A DNA stretch of 64,000 nucleotides from Salinispora fenicalii (GCF_000514815.1 NZ_KI911472.1:1-64000); one strand, 5' to 3'. Shown: positions 8,033 through 15,413, counted from the first letter of the stretch. Numbers and translations are program-made. The notes: generated from the sequence alone by a model not told the origin.

Positions 8033-8649
8033 TCGCCTGGCTGACCCGGATCGCACTTGACCTCCGCCATTCGGCGGCACGACGGGACCTACGCGACACG
8101 ACCGCCCTGCACCGTCGCGTGATGTCGCTGGTGCCGGACGGTCTGGGCGAACAGCCACGACACCACGCGGGCGTGCTCTTCCGGCTCGACCACACCACCA
8201 CTGGCCCGATGCTCCTGGTCCAGACCACCCTGCCACCTGACCCGAATCGGCTGCCCGACGGCTACGCCACCGTCGACACCCGCGACATCAGCCCGCTACT
8301 GAAGGCCCTGACCAACGGAATGGCGATGCACTACCGGATCGCTGCCAACGCATCCAAACGAGCGTGGAAGGGCAACAGCGCCGGCAAGGTCATCGCCTTG
8401 TCTGGCCAGCAGGCCGAGCAGTGGTGGCAGCGCAAGGCCGAGGCCACCGGACTCGATCTGCGTCACCTGCGCGCCCAGCCACAACCGGCCGCTCGCGGAC
8501 GCGCCATCCCCGTACGTCACGCCATCACCCTGTTCGAAGGACAAGCGGTGATCACCGACGCGGACCAGGTCCGCGCAGCGGTGCTGGCCGGCATCGGCCG
8601 CGGACGCTCGTTCGGCTGCGGTCTACTCAGCCTCGCACCGATGCGATGA
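8029..8649 (+). CDS. cas6e: CRISPR RNA endonuclease Cas6e (CasE)
   Basis: Cas6e cuts the repeat stem-loop in pre-crRNA and stays bound to the 3' handle. The product has 206 residues from GTG 8029, which overlaps the cas5e stop; the in-frame ATG at 7966 lies inside cas5e and is not family-like. The N-terminus WLTRIALDLRHSAARRDL and the early His in TALHRRVM agree with Cas6e, where such a His acts in cleavage. The C-terminal glycine-rich loop GIGRGRSFGCGLLSLAP is the RAMP signature. Confidence 0.94.
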   Translation: MIAWLTRIALDLRHSAARRDLRDTTALHRRVMSLVPDGLGEQPRHHAGVLFRLDHTTTGPMLLVQTTLPPDPNRLPDGYATVDTRDISPLLKALTNGMAMHYRIAANASKRAWKGNSAGKVIALSGQQAEQWWQRKAEATGLDLRHLRAQPQPAARGRAIPVRHAITLFEGQAVITDADQVRAAVLAGIGRGRSFGCGLLSLAPMR

Positions 8650-9608
8650 GCACCAGCGCCCAGCGGCGACTCGCCGCACCGACCCTGGCCATGCTGCCCC
8701 GCGTGGCGGACTCGCTTAGCTTCCTCTACGCCGACATCGTTCGGATCGTCCAAGACGACACCGGAGTCCTCGCCCAGGTAGATACCCCGAAAGGAGCCGA
8801 ACGCGTCTATCTGCCCACAGCCGCGCTCAGCTGCCTTCTCCTCGGACCCGGCACCTCGATCACCCACCACGCCCTGTCCACCCTCGCCCGCCACGGCACT
8901 ACCGTCGTCTGCGTCGGCTCCGGCGTCGTCCGCTGTTACGCCGGCATCACCCCCACCTCTCTGACCACCAACTGGCTGGAAAAGCAGGCCCGCTGCTGGG
9001 CCGACGACAACACCCGACTGCACGTAGCGATACGCATGTACGAGCAACGCTTCGGCGAAGCCGTCCCCGAAGGCACCACGCTGGCCCAGCTCCGCGGTAT
9101 GGAAGGCCAGCGTATGAAAACGCTCTACCGCCTGTTGGCTCAGAAGTATCGAACCGGCAAATTCCGCCGCAACTACGACCCCAACAAGTGGGACACCCAG
9201 GACCCGGTCAACCTTGCGCTATCAGCGGCCAGCGCCTGCCTATATGGAGTGGTCCACGCCGTCATCCTCGCTTTGGGCTGCTCACCGGCGCTCGGCTTCG
9301 TACACAACGGCACCCAACACGCCTTCGTCTACGACATCGCCGACCTCTACAAGGCCAAGGTCACCGTGCCGCTCGCCTTCTCCATGAGTACCTCCGCCCA
9401 ACCCGAACGCGACGTACGCCGCAAGCTGCGCGACGGGTTCCGTCTGCTCAAGCTGATGCCGACGATCGTTACCGACATCCAACATCTACTCGACCCCGAC
9501 AGCACGCTTAAACAGCGGCAACCTGCCGCCGAAATCACCTCACTCTGGGATCCAGAGATGGGAGCCATGCCGTCCGGAGTTAACTACAGCTCAGACCCTT
9601 GGGACTAG
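8646..9608 (+). CDS. cas1: Integrase Cas1, type I-E
   Basis: Cas1 with Cas2 inserts new spacers at the leader end of the array. The 320-residue product starts at ATG 8646 in an ATGA overlap with cas6e; the longer frame upstream is cas6e in another phase. Visible metal-site candidates are a Glu in LRGMEGQRMK, His in GTQHAFVYD and Asp in DIADLYK, the same order as E141, H208 and D221 of the E. coli protein. It is followed after one base by cas2. Confidence 0.95.
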   Translation: MSTSAQRRLAAPTLAMLPRVADSLSFLYADIVRIVQDDTGVLAQVDTPKGAERVYLPTAALSCLLLGPGTSITHHALSTLARHGTTVVCVGSGVVRCYAGITPTSLTTNWLEKQARCWADDNTRLHVAIRMYEQRFGEAVPEGTTLAQLRGMEGQRMKTLYRLLAQKYRTGKFRRNYDPNKWDTQDPVNLALSAASACLYGVVHAVILALGCSPALGFVHNGTQHAFVYDIADLYKAKVTVPLAFSMSTSAQPERDVRRKLRDGFRLLKLMPTIVTDIQHLLDPDSTLKQRQPAAEITSLWDPEMGAMPSGVNYSSDPWD

Positions 9609-9609
9609 C

Positions 9610-9951
9610 ATGGCTTCCCTTATCGTCCTGGCAACCACCGCCGTACCCGATCACTTAAGAGGCGCACTCAGCCGCTGGATGATCGAAGTAACACCCGGCA
9701 TGTTCGTCGGAACGCTCTCAGCCAAGGTCCGCGACGAGCTATGGAACGCAGCAAGCAGCGTCGTCGGCGACGGCGCCGCCGTCCTTATCCACCCAGACGA
9801 CAACGAGCAAGGCTTCTCTCTACGGACCGCAGGAGCACGCAGACGCCGCCCGGTCGACTTCGACGGCCTCACCCTAGTAGCCATGAGCCCCAATGAACAC
9901 CACGACGACGCTTCCACCCCAGCAGAAACCGTCTGGCCGGAAGGCTGGTAA
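9610..9951 (+). CDS. cas2: Cas2, type I-E (CasB-type ferredoxin fold)
   Basis: Cas2 is the structural dimer of the spacer-integration complex. The product is 113 residues and begins MASLIVLATTAVPDHLRG with SRWMIEVTPGMFVG, matching the I-E subfamily. The start follows the cas1 stop by one base. The last codons and stop (9943-9951) are part of the conserved sequence that abuts CRISPR array 2, so only 18 bases separate the gene from the first repeat. Coding end and leader therefore overlap. Confidence 0.94.
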   Translation: MASLIVLATTAVPDHLRGALSRWMIEVTPGMFVGTLSAKVRDELWNAASSVVGDGAAVLIHPDDNEQGFSLRTAGARRRRPVDFDGLTLVAMSPNEHHDDASTPAETVWPEGW

Positions 9952-9969
9952 AACCGCAGGTCAGTAAGT
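9943..9969 (+). promoter_or_regulatory. Leader-proximal block of CRISPR array 2
   Basis: These 27 nt match 22 of 27 positions of the block next to array 1 (559-533, minus strand). It overlaps the end of cas2, so either array 2 depends on transcription from the cas operon or its promoter lies inside cas2. Conservation at both arrays marks it as the likely spacer-insertion leader. Confidence 0.65.
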
Positions 9970-11642
9970 GTCCTCCCCACGCACGTGGGGGTGCTCCGGC
10001 ACACACCTGGCATGTGGTGTGGCAATTTGAGTCCTCCCCACGCACGTGGGGGTGCTCCGGCCGAGGGCACGATGGTTGACTTGGAAGACGGGTCCTCCCC
10101 ACGCACGTGGGGGTGCTCCGTTGCCTCGCCAGAGGTTTCGGCCGCTCTCGCCGTCCTCCCCACGCACGTGGGGGTGCTCCGTCGATCGGATCATCGTCGC
10201 AGGACACAGGTCAGTCCTCCCCACGCACGTGGGGGTGCTCCGTTGTGGTCCTACGCCCTGGTGGTCTTGCTGGCGTCCTCCCCACGCACGTGGGGGTGCT
10301 CCGAAGTCGCCCATGGCTGGTTGCCGGATGTCATCGTCCTCCCCACGCACGTGGGGGTGCTCCGGTAGAGAACCCCCGAGTTAATAGCTCCGCGTGGTCC
10401 TCCCCACGCACGTGGGGGTGCTCCGACGGCGATCAGCTCCTGGGCGTCGGCGAGGGCGTCCTCCCCACGCACGTGGGGGTGCTCCACCAACCCAACACGG
10501 CCGGACGGACCCGCTGAGGTCCTCCCCACGCACGTGGGGGTGCTCCGACGGCGATCAGCTCCTGGGCGTCGGCGAGGGCGTCCTCCCCACGCACGTGGGG
10601 GTGCTCCACCAACCCAACACGGCCGGACGGACCCGCTGAGGTCCTCCCCACGCACGTGGGGGTGCTCCGTCATCGACCACGGACAACATGCCGTTGAGCG
10701 GGTCCTCCCCACGCACGTGGGGGTGCTCCGCGACCCTGCGGTACGGGGTGGCGGTGACCGCCGTCCTCCCCACGCACGTGGGGGTGCTCCGTACCCGGTG
10801 AGGGCTTGGTGCTGGGTGGTGGCGTCCTCCCCACGCACGTGGGGGTGCTCCGATTGCGTGTTCGAACGTCACGATCAGTCGTCAGTCCTCCCCACGCACG
10901 TGGGGGTGCTCCGTGACCTCTTCCATGCCCAAGGGACAGTCGCACGTCCTCCCCACGCACGTGGGGGTGCTCCGTGACTGATCTGGATGGCCTTGATGGG
11001 CCGACTGTCCTCCCCACGCACGTGGGGGTGCTCCGTACGCCGACGAGTTCGCTTTCAACACCCTGCAGTCCTCCCCACGCACGTGGGGGTGCTCCGTCCG
11101 ACCGCACCCAGGAGGCCGCCCGGGTCGTGTCCTCCCCACGCACGTGGGGGTGCTCCGACGCTGGTATCCCACTCTGCGGCCAGTTCCCGGTCCTCCCCAC
11201 GCACGTGGGGGTGCTCCACAACGCGCCGCCGCCGCAACGCCCCGACGTACGTCCTCCCCACGCACGTGGGGGTGCTCCGCCACGGGCCAGCAACTCCTAG
11301 CGGTCCTCGCGGTCCTCCCCACGCACGTGGGGGTGCTCCCAAGTGGATGCGCCGGGTCGAACGTGTGCTCAGGTCCTCCCCACGCACGTGGGGGTGCTCC
11401 GATGCTGATGGGAGTGTCTGACGAACGCGCCTAGTCCTCCCCACGCACGTGGGGGTGCTCCGGCGATCGAGACCTTCCGGACCGGCCGCCCGGGTCCTCC
11501 CCACGCACGTGGGGGTGCTCCGGTCTCGATAGAGCGCCGGTCCTCCGCCGATAGGTCCTCCCCACGCACGTGGGGGTGCTCCGCCCGACACGGTGACCAG
11601 CGGTATGTCCGCATGTCCTCCCCGCGCACGTGGGGGTGCTCC
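9970..11642 (+). CRISPR. CRISPR array 2, type I-E, 28 repeats
   Basis: Twenty-eight repeats of 28 nt (GTCCTCCCCACGCA then CGTGGGGGTGCTCC) run from 9970 to 11642 with 27 spacers of mostly 33 nt, two of 32 nt near the far end. The last repeat (11615) has one change, A to G in the left stem, which fits a trailer end and a leader on the left next to cas2. The repeat is the exact reverse complement of that in array 1, so both arrays share one Cas6e/Cascade. Two adjacent spacer-repeat units are present twice (10397-10518 and 10519-10640). Confidence 0.99.
10397..10640 (+). repeat. Tandem duplication of two spacer-repeat units
   Basis: The 122-bp block 10397-10518 is repeated exactly at 10519-10640, so the spacers at 10425 and 10547 are identical, as are those at 10486 and 10608. 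This shows recombination between repeats inside the array rather than new acquisition. Confidence 0.97.
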
Positions 11643-11734
11643 GCAACATTCAGATTCGGCGAAGCCGAACTCCTTTATCCACGTGGCGTCCGGGGTAGCG
11701 CTGCTACGGCCGGAGAAGAACAGGTGTTCGCGGC

Positions 11735-12693
11735 GATGCTCGATGGCTGGCAACCCAGCAGACGGCGCGGAACCTGTCGTCGGCCATGATCACGGCGCGG
11801 TTGAGGGTGATCTGGGCGTTCGCCGAGCACGTCAGCAGCGACAGCGACCAGTCCGAGGCGGTCAAGGTCGTCACCCGCTATCACAAGACGCTGATCTGGG
11901 AGCAGACCAGGCACATGCTGCGGCTTCGCAGCGCACTGCGGGAGTACTTCCCAGCCGCGTTGGCCGCGTTCGCTGACCTGACCGCGTCGGAGGCGCTGGA
12001 GTTGCTGGCCAGGGCACCTTAGCCGGCTTCGGCCGCCCGGCTGCCCTTGACGAGGATTCTCGCTGCGGTTAAGCGGGCACGGCGCCACCACGCCGCGGTC
12101 AAGGCCGAGGCGATCCGAGACGCGCTACGGGCCGACCACCTGGGCCAGCCGCCTGTGGTGACGACCGCGTATGCTGCCATGGTCCGTGCTCAGGTCGCCT
12201 TCCTGACCACCCTCAACACCGAGATCAAGGCTATGCAAGAGCAGGTGAGGACCCATTTAGGGCGGCACCCGGACGCTGCATCTACGTCAGCCAGCCCGGG
12301 CTGAGCGCTGTGCTCGGCGCCCGGGTGCTCGCCGAGTTCGGAGACGACAAGACCCGTTACGCCAGCGTCAAGGTCCGCAAGAGCTACGCCGGCACCAGCC
12401 CGATCACGCGGCAGTCCGGCAAGAGGAAGGTCGTGCTGGCCCGCCACGTGCACAACAACCGGCTCGTCGACGCAGTTGGCCTGCAAGCGCTCACGGCCAT
12501 ACGTGCCTCCCCCGGTGCCCGCCGCTACTACGACCAACTCCGCGCCCGCGGCGTCGGCCACCGCGCCGCGCTGCGCCAGCTCGGTAACCGACTCGTCGGC
12601 GTGCTCCACGGCTGCTTGAAAACCAAGACCACCTACGACGAAGAGACCGCCTGTCCCAACCTCACAGAACGCCTCGAATACGCCGCAGCTTGA
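11735..12693 (+). pseudogene. Decayed IS110-family transposase
   Basis: Three successive reading frames encode consecutive parts of an IS110/IS116/IS902-type DEDD transposase. Recognisable pieces are EAVKVVTRYHKTLIWEQTR and LRLRSALREYFPAAL (11786-12022), RILAAVKRARRHH (12047 on) and the C-terminal part with GLSAVLGARVLAEFGDD and SGKRKVVLARH (12290-12693). Frame changes fall near 12022 and 12280, and the N-terminal catalytic region is missing. The relic abuts the trailer end of CRISPR array 2 on one side and a broken tRNA on the other. It cannot encode a working enzyme. Confidence 0.85.
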
Positions 12694-12714
12694 TACCAAT
12701 TCACACGGGATGTC

Positions 12715-12757
12715 TGCGCTGTGTGTGAGCGCCGCTCTACCGCTGAGCTACACGGGC
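12715..12757 (-). pseudogene. tRNA 5' fragment, Val(CAC)-like
   Basis: The minus strand from 12757 shows a tRNA 5' end (GCCCGTG, TAGCTCAGCGGTAGAGC) and an anticodon arm with CAC at the anticodon place. The T arm has lost its GGTTCGAATCC core and the 3' acceptor strand is missing where the IS110 relic begins. It is the outermost member of the tRNA array, probably broken by the transposon. Confidence 0.6.
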
Positions 12758-12762
12758 GTGGC

Positions 12763-12835
12763 TCCGGTGGCTGGATTCGAACCAGCGCATGGGCGGATTA
12801 ACAGTCCGCTGCCCTATCGACTGGGCGACACCGGA
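12763..12835 (-). tRNA. tRNA-Asn(GTT)
   Basis: A 73-nt cloverleaf: acceptor TCCGGTG with CACCGGA, anticodon stem GCGGA/TCCGC closing loop CTGTTAA, and a TTCGAAT T loop. Confidence 0.9.
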
Positions 12836-12840
12836 ATGGT

Positions 12841-12910
12841 CGCGTGTGCGGAACTCGAACACGCTTCATCGCCGTGAAAGGACGAGGGCCTACCCATAGC
12901 CGAACGCGCG
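12841..12910 (-). tRNA. tRNA-Glu(TTC), slightly degenerate
   Basis: Loop CTTTCAC gives anticodon TTC in a stem TCGTC/GGCGA with one G-T pair. The acceptor stem has one mismatch (C-A at pair 5) and the whole is 70 nt, so it may be functional but is eroded compared with its neighbours. Confidence 0.7.
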
Positions 12911-12915
12911 TGTGT

Positions 12916-12986
12916 GCCCCGAGCTGGTGTCGAACCAGCGACCTTCCGCGTGTCGAACGGACGCTCTCCCGCTGAGCTATCGGGGC
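12916..12986 (-). tRNA. tRNA-Val(GAC)
   Basis: Acceptor GCCCCGA/TCGGGGC is perfect; D arm GCTCAGCGGGAGAGC; T arm GCTGG/CCAGC. The anticodon loop TCGACAC has GAC in place but C instead of the near-universal U at position 33. Confidence 0.8.
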
Positions 12987-12989
12987 GGG

Positions 12990-13065
12990 AGCGGGGGCGG
13001 GATTCGAACCACGCGATCTCCGGCTTATGAGGCCGGCGAGGACGACCGAACTCCTCTACCCCGCG
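12990..13065 (-). tRNA. tRNA-Met(CAT), initiator-like
   Basis: The 5' end CGCGGGG and 3' CCCCGCT recall initiator tRNA with an unpaired first base. Anticodon stem CCGGC/GCCGG closes loop CTCATAA. The T stem pairs poorly, so function is uncertain. Confidence 0.7.
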
Positions 13066-13068
13066 AGT

Positions 13069-13139
13069 GCCGCCGGGAGGAATCGAACCTCCGCAATCCG
13101 GATTAAAAGTCCGGAGCCCGGCCATCAGGCGCCGGCGGC
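13069..13139 (-). tRNA. tRNA-Lys(TTT)
   Basis: Perfect acceptor GCCGCCG/CGGCGGC, loop CTTTTAA with anticodon TTT in a TCCGGA/TCCGGA stem, and T arm GGAGG/CCTCC. Confidence 0.9.
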
Positions 13140-13149
13140 ATCGTGCTGC

Positions 13150-13221
13150 GCCCCGCGCTGGACTCGAACCAGCGACACCCGCTTTAGAAGAGCGGTGCTC
13201 TATCCGCTGAGCTAGCGGGGC
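13150..13221 (-). tRNA. tRNA-Arg(TCT)
   Basis: Perfect acceptor GCCCCGC/GCGGGGC; anticodon stem CCGCT/AGCGG with loop CTTCTAA; canonical D and T arms. Confidence 0.92.
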
Positions 13222-13228
13222 AGATGGT

Positions 13229-13300
13229 ACGCCGCCCGGGACTCGAACCCGGAGCCTGCTGAGTAAGAGTCAGTAGCTCTACCGATTGAGCTAACGGCGC
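13229..13300 (-). tRNA. tRNA-Lys(CTT)
   Basis: Acceptor GCGCCGT with GCGGCGT includes terminal G-T pairs; loop CTCTTAC carries anticodon CTT; T arm CCGGG/CCCGG. The anticodon stem has one A-C mismatch at its base. Confidence 0.82.
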
Positions 13301-13305
13301 GCGGC

Positions 13306-13390
13306 GGTGAGGGAGGGAGTCGAACCCCCAAGGCCTTTCGACCCAGACCGTTTTCGAGACGTCGCCCGGCACCTATCGGGTGGCCTCACC
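13306..13390 (-). tRNA. tRNA-Ser(CGA)
   Basis: A class II tRNA of 85 nt with the long variable arm expected for serine. Acceptor GGTGAGG/CCTCACC is perfect and loop CTCGAAA holds anticodon CGA. Confidence 0.9.
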
Positions 13391-13392
13391 GT

Positions 13393-13465
13393 CGGGCTGG
13401 CCGGATTCGAACCGGCGACCTCTCGCTCCCAAAGCGAGCGCGCTACCAAGCTGCGCTACAGCCCG
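13393..13465 (-). tRNA. tRNA-Pro(TGG), first copy
   Basis: Acceptor CGGGCTG/CAGCCCG, D arm with GCGCAGCTTGGTAGCGC, anticodon stem CTCGC/GCGAG around TTTGGGA, and T arm GCCGG/CCGGC. Confidence 0.92.
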
Positions 13466-13470
13466 TTGGT

Positions 13471-13544
13471 CGGGATGACCGGTTTCCCACCGATGCTCTC
13501 CCGCCCCGAGGATGTGGCAGCCTACCAAGCTGCGCCGCATCCTG
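13471..13544 (-). pseudogene. Degenerate tRNA, Pro(GGG)-like
   Basis: Six of seven acceptor pairs (CAGGATG/CATCCCG) and a proline-type D arm GGCGCAGCTTGGTAG remain, but the anticodon stem holds an A-A clash, position 33 is C, and the T loop reads TGGGAAA instead of TTCGAAT. GGG stands at the anticodon place. Probably a decayed copy of the proline tRNA next to it. Confidence 0.55.
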
Positions 13545-13550
13545 ATTTGT

Positions 13551-13623
13551 ACCCCCGGCGCGATTCGAACGCGCGGCCTCTGGATTCGTAATCCAGCGCC
13601 CTATCCATCTGGGCCACGGGGGT
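13551..13623 (-). tRNA. tRNA-Arg(ACG)
   Basis: Acceptor ACCCCCG/CGGGGGT, anticodon stem CTGGA/TCCAG with loop TTACGAA, T arm GCGCG/CGCGC. The A34 would be edited to inosine by TadA in the host. Confidence 0.92.
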
Positions 13624-13628
13624 GTGGT

Positions 13629-13702
13629 GTCGTCGGGTGGGTTCGAACCACCGCATCTCCGAGTTATCAGCTCGGTGCCTTCACCTTCTTGGCCACGACG
13701 AC
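13629..13702 (-). tRNA. tRNA-Ile(GAT)
   Basis: Perfect acceptor GTCGTCG/CGACGAC, loop CTGATAA in stem CCGAG/CTCGG, and a canonical T arm GGTGG/CCACC. Confidence 0.92.
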
Positions 13703-13747
13703 AGTGTGGACAGACGGGTCCCTTACCCGTGCGTGAGCGGCCCGGTG

Positions 13748-13819
13748 CCTGCCTGCACCGGCTCGGTGCCGCCTTTCTCGGTGTGACGGGCCGGCGCTGT
13801 AGCCCCTGAGTCACGGCGC
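13748..13819 (-). pseudogene. Divergent tRNA-like, Asp(GTC)-like
   Basis: A 72-nt region with a tRNA 5' half (GCGCCGT, GACTCAGGGGCTACAGC) and GTC at the anticodon place in loop CCGTCAC. The anticodon stem has two mismatches, the T loop is CACCGAG, and the acceptor strands pair poorly. Probably not aminoacylated. Confidence 0.45.
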
Positions 13820-13823
13820 ACGT

Positions 13824-13891
13824 GGATCGACGGGGAGTCGAACCCCGCATGCGAGGCTTGCAAGGCGACGCTGTGCACCGGCATTCGACCC
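13824..13891 (-). tRNA. tRNA-Ala(TGC)-like, short D arm
   Basis: Acceptor GGGTCGA/TCGATCC pairs fully with one wobble and the T arm CGGGG/CCCCG is perfect. Loop CTTGCAA has anticodon TGC, but the anticodon stem has two mismatches and the D arm is shortened to GCCGGTGCACAGC (68 nt total). Confidence 0.6.
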
Positions 13892-13942
13892 GTATCGCGG
13901 CCCTCCGCAGGCCCGCCCGCGCACAAGGGTGCCCGGCAGGGT

Positions 13943-14024
13943 GCGCTCGGGGGGAGTCGAACCCCCATGCCTGTTCGGCACCGGCGTCTGAGGCCGGCGT
14001 GTATCCCCGTTCCACCACGAGCGC
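13943..14024 (-). tRNA. tRNA-Leu(CAG)
   Basis: Class II cloverleaf of 82 nt with a long variable arm. Acceptor GCGCTCG/CGAGCGC, stem CCGGC/GCCGG around CTCAGAC, T arm GGGGG/CCCCC. Confidence 0.92.
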
Positions 14025-14029
14025 GTGGT

Positions 14030-14102
14030 GCCGACGCGGGGTCTCGAACCCCGGGACCTCTCTGTTATGAGCGAAGCGCTCTACCACCTGAGCTACGTCG
14101 GC
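14030..14102 (-). tRNA. tRNA-Met(CAT), elongator-like, encodes CCA
   Basis: Perfect acceptor GCCGACG/CGTCGGC followed by ACCAC, so CCA follows the discriminator base in the DNA; the other members checked lack this. Loop CTCATAA; one mismatch in the anticodon stem. Confidence 0.85.
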
Positions 14103-14110
14103 AGGCCAGA

Positions 14111-14183
14111 GCCGGTGGCGGGAATCGAACCCGCGTCCGCCGCATTACAAGTGCGGTGCTCAACCACCGTGAGCTACACCGGC
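14111..14183 (-). tRNA. tRNA-Thr(TGT)
   Basis: Acceptor GCCGGTG/CACCGGC, anticodon stem CCGCA/TGCGG around CTTGTAA, T arm GCGGG/CCCGC. Confidence 0.92.
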
Positions 14184-14231
14184 ACACCAAGCGTCGACCG
14201 CGGGCGGGACGCGGCCGGCGATTCGGTGAGT

Positions 14232-14305
14232 GCCCTCGACACGATTCGAACGTGCACTGCGCGGCACCTCATGCCGCTGCCTCCTACCAGTTGGGCTACG
14301 AGGGC
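14232..14305 (-). tRNA. tRNA with anticodon GAG (Leu codon), class I shape
   Basis: Acceptor GCCCTCG/CGAGGGC is perfect and the stem GCGGC/GCCGC closes loop ATGAGGT, putting GAG at 34-36. A leucine tRNA should have a long variable arm, yet this one has only five bases (GCAGT). Its identity is therefore unclear. Confidence 0.7.
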
Positions 14306-14310
14306 GTCGC

Positions 14311-14381
14311 TGCGGGCGGAGGACTCGAACCTCCTCTTTCCGGTCCAGAGCCGGACGTGCTGCCCGTTGCACCAGCCCGCA
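14311..14381 (-). tRNA. tRNA-Gln(CTG)
   Basis: Acceptor TGCGGGC/GCCCGCA, anticodon stem TCCGG/CCGGA with loop CTCTGGA, T arm GGAGG/CCTCC. Confidence 0.9.
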
Positions 14382-14414
14382 TCGCGCCGGCGGGGTGATG
14401 GCCCGCCGGCTGGG

Positions 14415-14858
14415 TCACCGTTGCGTCATCGACGACCAGGACGGCGTGCGCGGGGTGGTCCGCAGCCGCATGCCGGCCTCGGCCGGTGTCCGGTCGCCTT
14501 TCGCCTGGTTGCAGGCGGCGCAAGCGGCGACGGTGTTGGTCCAGGTGTTCCTACCGCCCCGGGATCGGGGCAGGACGTGGTCAACGGTGGCGGCTGGGCC
14601 GGCGCAGTAGCCACACCGACGGTCATCGCGGTGCAGCACCCCCGACCGGGACCAAGCAGGCCCGGTGGTGTAACGCCAGCGGGTGACCACGTACCGGACG
14701 AGGCGCACGACCCTCGGCATGGGAAACACGCCGATCAGCCGGTCGGGCACCGCTTCGTGGACCTCGGCGACCCGCCGGCACAGCATGCGGATCGCGTGGG
14801 CGACCGTGACCCGGTGCAGGGGCCCAAGGTCGGCGTTGATGACAAGGACCGCGTTCAC
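14415..14858 (-). CDS. HNH endonuclease inside the tRNA array
   Basis: A 147-residue protein from GTG 14858 with AGGAGGGG as ribosome site. The N-terminus (NAVLVINADLGPLHRV) is shared by many actinobacterial and phage HNH proteins. The HNH region reads CGYC, then DHVLPRSRGG, then N-x-AACAACNQAKGDRTP: four cysteines in two CxxC pairs for zinc and the catalytic His in DHV. Such enzymes nick or cut DNA and often act in homing or phage packaging. It lies between tRNA-Gln(CTG) and the CAA tRNA in the same direction as the tRNAs, so it may be cotranscribed. Whether it moves the array or only rides with it is not shown. Confidence 0.85.
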   Translation of the reverse strand: MNAVLVINADLGPLHRVTVAHAIRMLCRRVAEVHEAVPDRLIGVFPMPRVVRLVRYVVTRWRYTTGPAWSRSGVLHRDDRRCGYCAGPAATVDHVLPRSRGGRNTWTNTVAACAACNQAKGDRTPAEAGMRLRTTPRTPSWSSMTQR

Positions 14859-14897
14859 CTGGGCCCCTCCTTTCCTCCTGTGTGCGTGTGGTGCCGT

Positions 14898-14969
14898 GCC
14901 CCGTGAGGGATTCGAACCCCCACGTCACCCGCCTTGAACGGGTTGCCTCTGCCGTTGGGCTACCGGGGC
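14898..14969 (-). tRNA. tRNA with anticodon CAA (Leu codon), class I shape
   Basis: Anticodon stem ACCCG/CGGGT closes loop TTCAAGG. The D arm TAGCCCAACGGCAGAGGC resembles that of the GAG tRNA at 14232, and again the variable loop is short. Acceptor has one G-A clash at pair 7. Confidence 0.7.
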
Positions 14970-14975
14970 GTGGGC

Positions 14976-15051
14976 TCCGGGAGCAGGAATCGAACCTGCG
15001 TCTGTACCGGGATCCAACGTCCCGTCGCCCCTGCCAGCAGAGCACCCCGGA
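14976..15051 (-). tRNA. tRNA-Gln(TTG)
   Basis: Acceptor TCCGGGG/TCCCGGA and T arm GCAGG/CCTGC pair well. Loop CGTTGGA gives TTG, with G in place of U33. Confidence 0.75.
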
Positions 15052-15057
15052 TCGAAA

Positions 15058-15129
15058 GCGGCCGGCGGGCATCGAACCCGCTGCTCCGGTTTGGAAGACC
15101 GGCGTGTCCGCCGAGTTCACCACGACCGC
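15058..15129 (-). tRNA. tRNA-Gly(TCC)
   Basis: Acceptor GCGGTCG/CGGCCGC with one wobble, stem CCGGT/ACCGG around CTTCCAA, T arm GCGGG/CCCGC. Confidence 0.9.
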
Positions 15130-15147
15130 ATGGCATGTGATGTGCGT

Positions 15148-15220
15148 GGGCCGTACGGGGTTCGAACCCGTAACCTCCTGGCTGAGAACCAGGTGAGCTG
15201 CCAGCTTGCTCCAACGGCCC
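15148..15220 (-). tRNA. tRNA-Glu(CTC)
   Basis: Perfect acceptor GGGCCGT/ACGGCCC, stem CCTGG/CCAGG around TTCTCAG. Confidence 0.88.
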
Positions 15221-15268
15221 GCGATCTGCGACGACGGACGCGGGCGACGCGCGCGAACCGGTCGACGT

Positions 15269-15340
15269 GCCCGCCCCCGGGGTCGAACCGGGAACCTCTC
15301 GGGCTTCAACCGAGCGCTCTACCGTCTGAGCTTGGCGGGC
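15269..15340 (-). tRNA. tRNA-Phe(GAA)
   Basis: Perfect acceptor GCCCGCC/GGCGGGC, stem CTCGG/CCGAG around TTGAAGC, T arm CCCGG/CCGGG. Confidence 0.9.
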
Positions 15341-15346
15341 GTGCGT

Positions 15347-15408
15347 GGAGCAGGCGGGATGCGAACCCGTGGCCTTCGGCGTGCTCCTCCGTGCTGGGCT
15401 ACAGCCCC
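15347..15408 (-). pseudogene. tRNA lacking most of its anticodon arm
   Basis: Acceptor (six of seven pairs, GGGGCTG/CTGCTCC), D arm and T arm (CGGG, TTCGCAT, CCCG) are present, but the region is only 62 nt: the anticodon arm is reduced to GCC-GAA-GGC. It cannot decode and is either a deletion relic or a tRNA-like decoy. Confidence 0.6.
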
Positions 15409-15413
15409 ATGGT

